64,000 nucleotides of DNA from Nocardia neocaledoniensis. Lineage in GTDB: Bacteria > Actinomycetota > Actinomycetes > Mycobacteriales > Mycobacteriaceae. Positions 52,085 to 60,425 of the stretch are shown here, one piece after another. The stretch spans positions 124,001-188,000 of the forward strand of contig NZ_QGTL01000010.1 in the NCBI RefSeq assembly GCF_003182135.1. Direction: 5' to 3'. Position 1 is the stretch's first letter; every line of letters starts with the position of its first letter. The translations under genes were made by a program, and so were the position numbers. The notes under the pieces were generated by a model that saw only the letters and a list, made by a program, of their open reading frames with translations, was not told the origin of the DNA and searched no databases.

Positions 52085-53749
52085 TCACACGGGCAGGCGC
52101 AGCGCGCCGGGCGCGGTCGACGGCACCGCGGGGCGCGCGGGCGCGACGGGACTGATCCGCTGGTAGGCCGCGCCGAGGTCGGGCCGCGGATCGGGTTCGC
52201 CCTTGTTGGGCCAGAACGCCATCGCGCGCTCGGCCTGCGCGGTGATGGTCAGCGACGGATTGACACCGAGGTTGGCCGTGATGGCGCTGCCGTCGGCCAC
52301 GTGCAGGCCGGGATGGCCGTACACCCGCTGATACGGGTCGATGACCCCGGTCTCGGCCGAGTCGCCGATGGTCGCGCCGCCGATGTAGTGGGCCGTCGCC
52401 GGGATGTTGAAGATGTCGGTCGCGATGTTGCCGCTGATGCCGTCGATGTCGGCCGCGTACGCGCGGGCGATGTCGTGTGCCAGCGGAATCCACGTCGGAT
52501 TCGGCTCCCCGCTGCCCTGCCGGGTCACCAGCCGCCGTCCCTTCAGATACGAGGTGAGCGAGTTGTCCAGCGACTGCATCACCAGCAGGATCACCGACCG
52601 ATCCGAGGCGCCGTGCGCGTTCTGCGACCGCAGGAACTGGATCGGATGCAGCAGCATCGTCAGCAGCAGTCGCAGGAAGCGGAACGCGCCACCGTCGACC
52701 ATCGGGACCGTCTGCAGGAACAGCGCGTTCTGGCCGGACCCGTAGGTACACACCTCCACGTGCGTCTGCGGCTCGGGATGGATCGAGGAGGTGATCGCCA
52801 CGCCCTGGGCGAAGTCCTTGCGCGACTTGCTCGTGACGCCGATGATCGCCTCGGAATTGCTCCTGGTCAGCGCGCCGACGCGCGGCGAAAGCCGCGGCAG
52901 GGTGCCGTCGGCGCGCAGTTTGTGCAGCAGCTTCTGGGTGCCGAGCGCGGCTGCCGCGAACACCACCTCCTTCGCGGTGAACGTGCGGCGGTTCTTGCGG
53001 AACAGGCGATCGGAGGCCACCGTCTCGATCCGGTACCCGCCGGCGCCGTCGGGCGCCACCGAGGTGACCGTGGTCAGCGGATGCACCTGCGCGCCGAGGC
53101 TTTCCGCCAGGTGCAGATAGTTGACCGTGGTGGTGTTCTTCGCGTTGTGCTTGCACCCGGTGAAACACTCCGAGCAGTGGATGCAGCCCGCGCGCCGCGG
53201 TCCGGCGCCACCGAAGTACGGGTCGTCGACCTCTTCGCCTTCGGAGCCCTCGTTGAAGAACACCCCGACCTGGGTGCGGTGGAAGGTGTCGGCGACGTCC
53301 ATTCCGCGCGCGACCTGCAGCAGCACCTCGTCCTTGGGGCCGACCCGCGGGTTCTCGACCACGCCGAGCATGCGTTTGGCCTGGTCGTAGTAGGGCGCGA
53401 GTTCGCTCTTCCAGTCGGTGATGTGCGCCCAGGCGCGATCGCCGTAGAACTCCGGCAGCGGCTCGTAGAGGGTGTTGCCGTAGATCAGCGACCCGCCGCC
53501 GACACCGGAGCCGCTGAACACCAGGCATTTCCCGAGCGCGCTGATCCGCTGCGGCCCGGTCAGGCCCAGTCGCGGGGCCCAGATCGACTTGCGAATGTTC
53601 CAGTTGGTCTTCGGGTAGTCCTCGGCGTTCCAGCGGCGCCCCGATTCCAGCACCCCGACCCGGTAACCCTTCTCGGTCAGGCGCAGCGCGGTGACGCTGC
53701 CACCGAACCCGGAGCCGATGACGATCACGTCGTAGTCGTAGTCACTCAT
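52085..53749 (-). CDS. GMC family oxidoreductase (cholesterol-oxidase-like)
   Basis: 554 aa. The FAD-binding motif 'VIVIGSGFGGSVTALRLTEK' is at the N terminus. GMC features follow: 'GSGVGGGSLIYGN', 'AAAALGTQKLL', and the C-terminal 'HYIGGATIGDSAETGVIDPY' then 'VYGHPGLHVADGSAI' and 'NPSLTITAQAERAM'. A Cys-rich 'CIHCSECFTGCKHNAKNTT' block (about 208-226) is typical of ChoD-type proteins such as Rv3409c. The substrate is likely a sterol or other lipid alcohol. The start overlaps the upstream monooxygenase stop (ATGA). Confidence 0.88.
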   Translation of the reverse strand: MSDYDYDVIVIGSGFGGSVTALRLTEKGYRVGVLESGRRWNAEDYPKTNWNIRKSIWAPRLGLTGPQRISALGKCLVFSGSGVGGGSLIYGNTLYEPLPEFYGDRAWAHITDWKSELAPYYDQAKRMLGVVENPRVGPKDEVLLQVARGMDVADTFHRTQVGVFFNEGSEGEEVDDPYFGGAGPRRAGCIHCSECFTGCKHNAKNTTTVNYLHLAESLGAQVHPLTTVTSVAPDGAGGYRIETVASDRLFRKNRRTFTAKEVVFAAAALGTQKLLHKLRADGTLPRLSPRVGALTRSNSEAIIGVTSKSRKDFAQGVAITSSIHPEPQTHVEVCTYGSGQNALFLQTVPMVDGGAFRFLRLLLTMLLHPIQFLRSQNAHGASDRSVILLVMQSLDNSLTSYLKGRRLVTRQGSGEPNPTWIPLAHDIARAYAADIDGISGNIATDIFNIPATAHYIGGATIGDSAETGVIDPYQRVYGHPGLHVADGSAITANLGVNPSLTITAQAERAMAFWPNKGEPDPRPDLGAAYQRISPVAPARPAVPSTAPGALRLPV

Positions 53750-55194
53750 GCCGAGATCACCTCGTAGTCAGCGGGATCGAACCGCGCCTGCTTCTTGTAC
53801 TGGATGCCGAGCAAGGGCCAGTTGGTGGTGATCCGCCCGTCGGCCTGCCGATACCACGAGGAGCATTTGCTCCACACGCTGCCGGCGAGGACGTCCTGGA
53901 TCCGCGCGTCGTAGGCCTGTTCCACCTCCGGCCGCACCGTCAGCGCCGATCCGGTCGCCGCGAGATGGGCGACATAGTCGGCGAGATAGTCGGCCTGGGC
54001 CTCGAGGAAGTAGATGATCGAGCCGCCGCCGGTGTTGGTGTTGGGCCCGTACATCAGGAACAGGTTGGGGAAGCGGGGCACCGTCATCCCGTAGTAGGCG
54101 TGCGCACCGGTCTCCCATTCGGTCGTCAGCGGGTGGCCCGCCGCGCCCGTGATGGTCATGGGAGCGAGGAATTCGGTCGTCGCGAACCCGGTGCCCCAGA
54201 TGATCACGTCCGCCTCGTGCTCGCGCCCGTCCTCGGTGCGGACACCGGTGGGCGTGATCGCGGCGATCCGGTCGGTGCACAGCTCGACATTCGGCTCGGC
54301 CAGCGCGGGAAGGTAGTTGTCGGAGAACAGGATCCGCTTGCACCCGATCTGGTAGTCGGGCCAGACCTTCTCGAACAGGCCCGGCTTGGCCCTGGTCTGG
54401 CGGCGCATGTGGAACTTCGACCACGCCTTGATCGCCGCCGCCAGCGGTTTGGCATAGACCCAGGCCACGCTGAGCCCCTCGACCACGCCGTACCAGGTGC
54501 CGCGTTCGGCCAGTTCGGTCGCGGGCAGCCGTTCGAAGATCTTGTGGTGCAGCGGGGAGAACTCGCGATCCGGACGCGGGATGATGTAGGGCGCGCTGCG
54601 CTGGAACACCGTCAGCGCGCCGACCCGCGGCTGGATCTCGGGCACGAACTGGATGGCGCTGGCGCCGGTGCCGATCACCACGACCCGCTTACCGCTCAGG
54701 TCGACCTCGTGATCCCATTCGGCGGAGTGGAAACTGTCGCCCGCGAAGGTGTCCCGTCCTTCGATCGAGGGCAGCGCGGGCCGCGAGAGCTGGCCGACCG
54801 CCGAGACGAGCACGTCCACCACCACCGACTCGCCCGTTCCGAGCTCAACAGTCCATTTTCCGGACGTGTCGTCGAAGGCCGCGCCGGTGACCTCGGTGCC
54901 GAAGCGGATGTGGCGGCGCACGTCGTAATCGGCGGCGACGGCGCGGATGTAGTCCAGGATCGCGGGCTGGCGCGAGAAGCGGTGCGGCCAGCGCGGATTC
55001 GGCGCGAAGGAGAACGAGTAGAACGGCGACGGCACATCGCAGGCGGCACCGGGGTAGGTGTTCTCGCGCCAGACCCCGCCGACGTCGTCGGCCTTCTCGA
55101 AGACGACGATGTCGTCGAATCCCCGCTTCTTCAGGGCGATCGCGGCGGCCAGGCCGCCGAAACCACTGCCGATGATCGCGATCGAGGGTGCCAT
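53746..55194 (-). CDS. flavin monooxygenase, Baeyer-Villiger type
   Basis: 482 aa. FAD motif 'IAIIGSGFGGLAAAIALKKR', NADPH motif 'VVVIGTGASAIQFVPE', 'GGVWRENTYPGAACDVPSPF' and 'GTGFATTEFL' are typical. The region before the NADPH motif fits FxGxxxHxxxW as 'FAGDSFHSAEWDHE' (one residue longer than the classical motif). It should insert oxygen next to a ketone or oxidise another carbonyl compound. The ATG at 55194 has GAGAGGA upstream; an extra ATG at 55251 lies in the promoter area. It leads the operon with the GMC oxidase and DUF4334 protein. Confidence 0.9.
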   Translation of the reverse strand: MAPSIAIIGSGFGGLAAAIALKKRGFDDIVVFEKADDVGGVWRENTYPGAACDVPSPFYSFSFAPNPRWPHRFSRQPAILDYIRAVAADYDVRRHIRFGTEVTGAAFDDTSGKWTVELGTGESVVVDVLVSAVGQLSRPALPSIEGRDTFAGDSFHSAEWDHEVDLSGKRVVVIGTGASAIQFVPEIQPRVGALTVFQRSAPYIIPRPDREFSPLHHKIFERLPATELAERGTWYGVVEGLSVAWVYAKPLAAAIKAWSKFHMRRQTRAKPGLFEKVWPDYQIGCKRILFSDNYLPALAEPNVELCTDRIAAITPTGVRTEDGREHEADVIIWGTGFATTEFLAPMTITGAAGHPLTTEWETGAHAYYGMTVPRFPNLFLMYGPNTNTGGGSIIYFLEAQADYLADYVAHLAATGSALTVRPEVEQAYDARIQDVLAGSVWSKCSSWYRQADGRITTNWPLLGIQYKKQARFDPADYEVISA

Positions 55195-55234
55195 GTGATC
55201 CTCTCGTGTTCCAGCGACCAGAAAAACAGTTGCT

Positions 55235-55316
55235 GCGTACGGTTTCTTCATTGGAGCAGGTTTGTTGCCGCCGCGTCAATAGTCGTCTCATTTTCCGTCA
55301 CGGCGTACGATTTCTC
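55235..55316. repeat. direct repeat GCGTACG(G/A)TTTCT in a divergent promoter region
   Basis: GCGTACGGTTTCTTC at 55235-55249 recurs as GCGTACGATTTCTC at 55303-55316. The two copies are 68 bp apart, one near each of the divergent genes (monooxygenase and TetR). The second copy includes the TACGAT -10-like hexamer (55306-55311) 7 nt before the TetR GTG. Confidence 0.4.
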
Positions 55317-55318
55317 AG

Positions 55319-55969
55319 GTGACCGTGCAACAAACCCGCCGCACCCAGGCCGAACGCCGCGCTACCACCCGCGCCCTCATCCTGACCAACGCCGCGGAAT
55401 GCCTGCTCGAACGCGGCTACGCCGCCACCACCGTCACCGCCGTGCAGGAACGCGCGGGCCTCGCCCGCGGCACCGTCCAGCACCACTTCCCCACCCGCGC
55501 CGAACTGCTCATCGCCGCCACCACCCGCGTCGTCGACCTGCGCCTGGCCGCCTTCACCCAGGCCGCCGAGCGCCTGCCCACCGGCAGCGACCGGCTCCAG
55601 GCCATCGTCGACCTCGCCTGGCGCGACCTCACCAGCCCCGCCTTCTACACCGCCCTCGACCTGTGGGTCGCCGCCCGCACCGACACCGACCTGCGCGACA
55701 ACCTCATCCACGAGGAACGCCGCGTCCTCACCGAGATGCGCACGCGCTACCGCGCCATGATCGACGAGCCCTACGACACCGACCCCCGCGCCGAAACGCT
55801 CGTCGAATTCACCCTCGACCTGCTCACCGGCCTGTCCATGACCGCCATGCTCACCGGCACCGTCGGCGACCACGACGCGGTCGTGGCCCGCTGGAAACGC
55901 GCCCTCGCCGTCCTGGTGGGACGGCTGCCCGCCGACGAACTGCTCGCCGACACCGCCGTCCGGCCCTGA
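55319..55969 (+). CDS. TetR family regulator
   Basis: 216 aa, GTG start 7 nt after TACGAT, so probably leaderless. The HTH is 'RALILTNAAECLLERGYAAT' then 'TVTAVQERAGLARGTVQHHF'. The ligand domain is followed by an acidic helix. It is divergent from the monooxygenase operon and the likely regulator of it. The C terminus is convergent with a second TetR gene 6 bp away. Confidence 0.9.
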   Translation: MTVQQTRRTQAERRATTRALILTNAAECLLERGYAATTVTAVQERAGLARGTVQHHFPTRAELLIAATTRVVDLRLAAFTQAAERLPTGSDRLQAIVDLAWRDLTSPAFYTALDLWVAARTDTDLRDNLIHEERRVLTEMRTRYRAMIDEPYDTDPRAETLVEFTLDLLTGLSMTAMLTGTVGDHDAVVARWKRALAVLVGRLPADELLADTAVRP

Positions 55970-55975
55970 CCCGCC

Positions 55976-56602
55976 TCAGCCGATCCCGGACAACCCGTTC
56001 CAGCACAGCGCGACCGTCGTCGCCACCGCGTCCCGCTTCGGGATCGGGCGCCCCGCGTCCAACCACTGCCGCGCGGCCAGATGGCTCGCCCCCACCAGCC
56101 CGAACGCACATGTGAATGCTCGCGCGTCGTCCATGCCCGCCGCCCGCAGCTCCGCGCTCACCAGCACCGCGCACTCGCTGAACGCGTGCCGCGCCCGCCA
56201 CCGCACACTCGGCTCACTGGGCACCGGCGACTCGAACACCAGCACATGCCCGGCCGGATCCTCGTCGACGAAGTCGAAATAGGCCAGCACCGCGCGGCGG
56301 ACCTTGTCCTCCTGCCCGGTGGCATCGATCAGCGCCGCCCGGATCCCCTCCACCATCCGATCCAGATGGTGTTGCAGGACAGCCAGATACAGATCCAGCT
56401 TGTTGGCGTAGAGCGTGTACAGCACCGGCTTGCTCATCCCGGCCCGCATACTGATCTGATCCATGCTCGCGCCGTGATAGCCGTGCGCGACGAACTCCGC
56501 GCGCGCCGCGTCCAACGCGGTCGTGAGCCGTTCGGCCCGGCTCGGGACCGCCGAACCCGCCGAGGCCAGGTCGGCCTCGATGTCGCTGTGCAGGAGAGTC
56601 AT
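55976..56602 (-). CDS. TetR family regulator
   Basis: 208 aa. The HTH is 'TTALDAARAEFVAHGYHGAS' then 'MDQISMRAGMSKPVLYTLYA', followed by a typical TetR C-terminal domain ('AVLAYFDFVDEDPAGHVLVF'). The ATG at 56602 has GAGGC upstream. It lies 28 bp after the alcohol dehydrogenase stop in the same direction and is likely the third gene of the DUF4334 - ADH operon. Confidence 0.88.
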   Translation of the reverse strand: MTLLHSDIEADLASAGSAVPSRAERLTTALDAARAEFVAHGYHGASMDQISMRAGMSKPVLYTLYANKLDLYLAVLQHHLDRMVEGIRAALIDATGQEDKVRRAVLAYFDFVDEDPAGHVLVFESPVPSEPSVRWRARHAFSECAVLVSAELRAAGMDDARAFTCAFGLVGASHLAARQWLDAGRPIPKRDAVATTVALCWNGLSGIG

Positions 56603-56630
56603 GCGCTGCCTCGATATTCCGAACGTCCGG

Positions 56631-57719
56631 TCACCAGGTGAGGACCGGTTTGACGACCCGCCCGGCCCGCTGGTCGGCGAGCGCGGTGTCGATCTCGGTG
56701 TGCCGGTAGCGGCCGATGAGCCGCTCGGCGGGGAAACGTCCGGCGGCATGCAGATCGAGCAGCCGCGGGATGAACTCGGCGGGCACACTGTCACCTTCGA
56801 GACAGCCCCGGATGGTCTTGCCGTGCAACACGATCTCGCTCACGTCGATCGGCGGCGTGCCGCGACCGAGTCCCACCGCGACCACGGTCGCCCCGGTCGC
56901 CAGCGCCGCGAGCGCGTCCGCCAGCACCGACGGGATACCGGTGGTGTCCAGCGCGTGCGTCGCACCGCCACCGGTCAGCTCCCGCACCGCCGCCACCGTC
57001 GGCCCGTCGGCCGGATCCACCGCGGCGTCCGCGCCCAGCTCGAGCGCGAGCTCGCGGCGCGCCGCGGAGGTCTCCACGACGAGGACCCGCACGCCGTCGA
57101 GCGTCCGAGCGGCCAGCACCGCGGCCATCCCGACCGCTCCCGCCCCGTAGACCGCCACCCACGCGCCCGGCTCCGGCCGCAGCACGTTCAGCACAGCGCC
57201 CGCACCGGTCTGGAAGCCGCAGCCGAAGGGCGCGGCCACCGCCAGATCGATCGCCGGGTCGACCACGATCGTGTTGTCCGCGGTCGTCAGCGCGTATCCG
57301 GCGAAACTCGACTGCCCGAAGAAGCCGTCCAGCACCGGACCCTCCGCGTGCGCGACGCGGGGCGCGTCGTGCCCGCGACGCCCGAACTGGTTCAGCGCCA
57401 CCGATTCCCGGCAGTAGGCCGGTCGACCGGCCAGGCAGTTCGCGCAGGCGCCGCAGTGCCGGAAGGTCAGCACCACATGGTCACCGGGACGCACCCCGAC
57501 CACCTGCGGTCCGACCGCGGCGACCACGCCCGCGCCCTCGTGACCGAGCAGAATCGGCCGGTCCGCGGCGCCCGCGCGCCGGGTCGCCAGATCGGTGTGA
57601 CAGATCCCCGCCGCCGCGATCCGCACCAGGATCTCCCCCGCACGCGGCTCGTCGATCTCGACGGGCTCGACGGAGAAGGCCGCCGCCGGATCCCGCGACA
57701 GCACCGCCGTGGTCCGCAT
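56631..57719 (-). CDS. zinc-dependent alcohol dehydrogenase
   Basis: 362 aa, MDR superfamily. Catalytic zinc ligands are in 'AAGICHTDLA' and 'GHEGAGVV'; the structural zinc cysteines are in 'RHCGACANCLAGRPAYC'. The NAD motif is 'VAVYGAGAVGMAAVLAAR'. The C-terminal 'VLHGKTIRGCLEGDSVPAEF' is like aryl-alcohol or mycothiol-dependent-type dehydrogenases. It should interconvert an alcohol and aldehyde. The ATG overlaps the DUF4334 stop (TGATG). Confidence 0.92.
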   Translation of the reverse strand: MRTTAVLSRDPAAAFSVEPVEIDEPRAGEILVRIAAAGICHTDLATRRAGAADRPILLGHEGAGVVAAVGPQVVGVRPGDHVVLTFRHCGACANCLAGRPAYCRESVALNQFGRRGHDAPRVAHAEGPVLDGFFGQSSFAGYALTTADNTIVVDPAIDLAVAAPFGCGFQTGAGAVLNVLRPEPGAWVAVYGAGAVGMAAVLAARTLDGVRVLVVETSAARRELALELGADAAVDPADGPTVAAVRELTGGGATHALDTTGIPSVLADALAALATGATVVAVGLGRGTPPIDVSEIVLHGKTIRGCLEGDSVPAEFIPRLLDLHAAGRFPAERLIGRYRHTEIDTALADQRAGRVVKPVLTW

Positions 57720-58189
57720 CAGGCGTCCCGTTCCAGCAGGAAGTAGAAATGCTCGCCCCGCGAGAGCACCAGCTCCGCGCGGCCGTTCATGATGCCCATC
57801 AGGGTGCGGTCGTCGAGCCACTTGAAATGGTCGAACACCGCGCGACCGTCGTAGACCATGGTCGCGGTGACCTCACCGCGGAACTCGATGTTCCACAGCG
57901 TCGCCTCGCCCTGTCCCAGTTCGACGTTCGAGAACAGGGAGCCGTCCTCGGCCCGGCAGATCAGCGGCTTCGCGTCGTCGACCGCGACGAAGTTCTTGCC
58001 GTACCACCGGCTCGCCGGCAGCGCACGGCACAGCGGGTGGCCGGTCTGGAACGCGGCGCCGCGCCACTGCCCGAGGATGTCCTCGCTGCGCGCCGGGCGC
58101 AGCCGGGTCCACAGCTGGTCCAGTTCGGCGGTGGACACGCCATCGGCCTGTTCCCGGAGTTGCTGCCAGCGGGGTTTGTCCGCGCCCAT
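57719..58189 (-). CDS. GXWXG/DUF4334 protein, copy 2
   Basis: 156 aa. 'DILGQWRGAAFQTGHPLCRA' carries the GXWXG motif, followed by 'ASRWYGKNF', 'GEVTATMVYDGRAVFDHFKW' and the DUF4334 ending 'DRTLMGIMNGR...HFYFLLERDA'. It is a paralogue of the protein at 51534-52067 and is also joined to a dehydrogenase/oxidase gene. AGGAA lies about 4-8 nt upstream of the ATG. It is the first gene of the DUF4334 - ADH - TetR operon, directly under the 18-bp palindrome. Confidence 0.82.
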   Translation of the reverse strand: MGADKPRWQQLREQADGVSTAELDQLWTRLRPARSEDILGQWRGAAFQTGHPLCRALPASRWYGKNFVAVDDAKPLICRAEDGSLFSNVELGQGEATLWNIEFRGEVTATMVYDGRAVFDHFKWLDDRTLMGIMNGRAELVLSRGEHFYFLLERDA

Positions 58190-58245
58190 CGTGTTCCTCA
58201 TCTCGCCGATTCGAGAACCTGCCGGTTCCAGAACGGACCCTAGTT

Positions 58246-58263
58246 CCGAACCAGATGGTTCGG
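58246..58263. promoter_or_regulatory. 18-bp palindromic TetR operator
   Basis: CCGAACC-AGAT-GGTTCGG is a perfect palindrome with 7-bp arms, 19 bp before the TetR ATG and 57 bp before the DUF4334 start. It would cover the divergent promoters, including the region upstream of TACGAT (58271-58276). Confidence 0.7.
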
Positions 58264-58282
58264 CAAGGGGTACGATGCTGCC

Positions 58283-58843
58283 ATGCGAGCGGCGGGAGAG
58301 GCGACCAGGGAACGCATACTCGCGGCCGCCAAGGCCGAATTCGCCGCCTACGGTGTCGCGGGCGCCCGGATCAACCGCATCGCCGAGGCAGCCAACGCGA
58401 GCAAGGACCGCCTCTACGCCTACTTCCCCGGCAAGCACGAGCTCTACGCCGCCGTCAGCGCGCGCTGGATCACCGAGACCGCCGCCGAGACCGCCATGAA
58501 CGCCGACGACATCCCCGGCTACGTCGGCCGCCTGTTCGACCACTTCATCGCCCACCCCGACGACGCCCGCCTGCAGGCCTGGTCCGACCTCGAACCCACC
58601 GACGTCCTCGCCGGCGAGCTGCGCCCCACCATCGACGCGAAACTCGCCGAACTCGCCCGCGGCCAGCGCGCGGGCCTGATCACCACCGACATCGCGCCCT
58701 CGATCCTGCTGCGCATGCTCACCGACCTGGTCCGCACCACCGCCATGCACGCCCACTACGCGGCCGCCAAGGGCGAACACGACCAGCTCACCCGGCGCCG
58801 TGCCGCGACCGTCGCCGCGGCCGCTCGCATCGTCAGCCCCTGA
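58283..58843 (+). CDS. TetR family regulator
   Basis: 186 aa. The HTH is 'RERILAAAKAEFAAYGVAGA' then 'RINRIAEAANASKDRLYAYF'. TACGAT lies 6 nt before the ATG, so a leaderless mRNA is likely. With the perfect palindrome upstream, it is the expected repressor of the DUF4334 - alcohol dehydrogenase operon and of itself. Confidence 0.9.
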   Translation: MRAAGEATRERILAAAKAEFAAYGVAGARINRIAEAANASKDRLYAYFPGKHELYAAVSARWITETAAETAMNADDIPGYVGRLFDHFIAHPDDARLQAWSDLEPTDVLAGELRPTIDAKLAELARGQRAGLITTDIAPSILLRMLTDLVRTTAMHAHYAAAKGEHDQLTRRRAATVAAAARIVSP

Positions 58844-58879
58844 GCACCGCCGAGGCGATTCCGCTGTCCCCCGGCGCCG

Positions 58880-58908
58880 TTGACAGTGTTCCCCGGCCAC
58901 CGGATGAT
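58880..58908 (+). promoter_or_regulatory. promoter of the FAD oxidoreductase gene
   Basis: TTGACA (58880-58885) and GATGAT (58903-58908) with a 17-nt spacer form a consensus-like sigma-A promoter, about 45 nt before the ATG at 58953. Confidence 0.5.
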
Positions 58909-58952
58909 GATCTTGGTCAGTTGTCCGAGACCCGACGAACCAGGCGGTATCC

Positions 58953-60425
58953 ATGCCCGACTCCCCCGCCGCGGCGGCCGAATCGGCCGACGTCGTCATC
59001 GTCGGCGCCCGCTGCGCCGGCGCGGCGAGCGCCATCACGCTGGCACGGGCCGGACACCGCGTCGTGGTCCTCGACGCCGCACCCCTGCCCTCCGACACCC
59101 TCTCCACGCACCTGCTCTGGCCGGCGGGTCTCGCCGAACTCCAGCACCTCGGCGCCCTCGCCGACGTGCTCGCCCTCGGCGCACCACCCCTGACCAACGC
59201 CTACGCCGCGGGCGCCGGATACGGCATCGACACCACCTTCCCCACCGTCGACGGCATCGACCACGCCCTCTGCGTCCGGCGCACCGGCCTCGACGACGTC
59301 CTCGTCCGCACCGCGCGTGCGGCGGGCGCCGAGATCAGGCAGCGCAGCCGTGTCACCTCGGTCCTGCGCGCCGGGAACCGCTGCGCCGGAGTCCGATACA
59401 CCGACGGCGCCGGCGCCACCGTCGAGATCAGCGCTGCCCTCGTCATCGGTGCCGACGGCCGCGACAGCACCGTCGCCCAGACCGTCGGCGCGCAACCACC
59501 ACTGCTCACCGTGCCCAGCGGACGCGACTGCTACTACGCCTACTGGCGCGACACCCCGGGCCGTCCCCGCGACACCGCGGCGCAATGGCGCGTCGGCGCC
59601 GACCTGGGCACCGCCTTCCCCTGCGACGACGGACTCGTCCTCAGCCTCGTCCAACCACCGGCCGTCCCGGGCCGCTGCGGCCCCAGCGCCGCCGAACGCC
59701 GCTACACCGAAGCCCTCCAGCGCATTCCGGCCCTGGCCGACCGGCTCCGCGACTGCGAACGCGTCGGCCGGGTCCGCGCCGCGACCGGCCTGTCCTCCTA
59801 CTTCCGCCGCTCCGCCGGCCCCGGCTGGGCCCTCCCCGGCGACGCCGGCCACTTCAAAGACCCCGTCACCGCCCAGGGCATCCGCGACGCCCTCCGCTAC
59901 GGCAGGCTCCTCGGCGAAGCCGTCACCGAGGTCCTCCACGAACCCGAACGACTCGACCGCGCACTGCGCGCCTGGGAACGACGCCGGGTCGACGAATGCC
60001 GTGCCATGTTCCACTGGACCAACCGGCTCGCGCGCGGAGAAGCCATGCGGCCCTTGGAAATCGAGCTCTACCGCCGCGCCGCCGACGACCCGGAACTCGC
60101 CCGCGTCACCACCGGTATCTTCTCCAGGACCCGTCGCCCCGCCGAACTCCACACCCCCGCACGCGCGCTACGCCTCGTCGCGGGCGCGCTGCGGCATCAG
60201 CCCGACACCCGCGCCGTCCTGCGCGACCTGGCCCTGGAACTGCGCATCGGCGCCCGCAACATCCACGCGACGCGAACCGCCCTGCGCGGCAACACTCCGC
60301 CCGTCCTCACGCCCCGGCGCTCCGCTGATCGATCGGACCCTCCGGTGCCGCGATCCGCACTCCCTGCCACGCTTGCCGCTGCGCCGCGTCGGGATCGATC
60401 AGTACCCGCGGCGGAACATCGATGA
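58953..60425 (+). CDS. FAD-dependent oxidoreductase (PHBH-like)
   Basis: 490 aa. The FAD motif 'VVIVGARCAGAASAITLARA' has the ARCAG variant seen in geranylgeranyl-reductase-like and related flavoproteins. 'VIGADGRDSTVAQTVGA' and 'LPGDAGHFKDPVTAQGIRDA' are the second and third FAD motifs. It probably oxidises or hydroxylates an unknown small molecule. The last about 40 residues are Pro/Arg-rich low-complexity and overlap the convergent carboxylesterase gene by 119 bp, so the true end may be degenerate or extended. A TTGACA promoter lies upstream. Confidence 0.85.
   Translation: MPDSPAAAAESADVVIVGARCAGAASAITLARAGHRVVVLDAAPLPSDTLSTHLLWPAGLAELQHLGALADVLALGAPPLTNAYAAGAGYGIDTTFPTVDGIDHALCVRRTGLDDVLVRTARAAGAEIRQRSRVTSVLRAGNRCAGVRYTDGAGATVEISAALVIGADGRDSTVAQTVGAQPPLLTVPSGRDCYYAYWRDTPGRPRDTAAQWRVGADLGTAFPCDDGLVLSLVQPPAVPGRCGPSAAERRYTEALQRIPALADRLRDCERVGRVRAATGLSSYFRRSAGPGWALPGDAGHFKDPVTAQGIRDALRYGRLLGEAVTEVLHEPERLDRALRAWERRRVDECRAMFHWTNRLARGEAMRPLEIELYRRAADDPELARVTTGIFSRTRRPAELHTPARALRLVAGALRHQPDTRAVLRDLALELRIGARNIHATRTALRGNTPPVLTPRRSADRSDPPVPRSALPATLAAAPRRDRSVPAAEHR

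Noticed and set aside
55195-55251. Monooxygenase start at 55251 (MKKPYAATV)
   Set aside because: The FAD motif normally begins within about 10 residues of the start, and GAGAGGA stands before the ATG at 55194.
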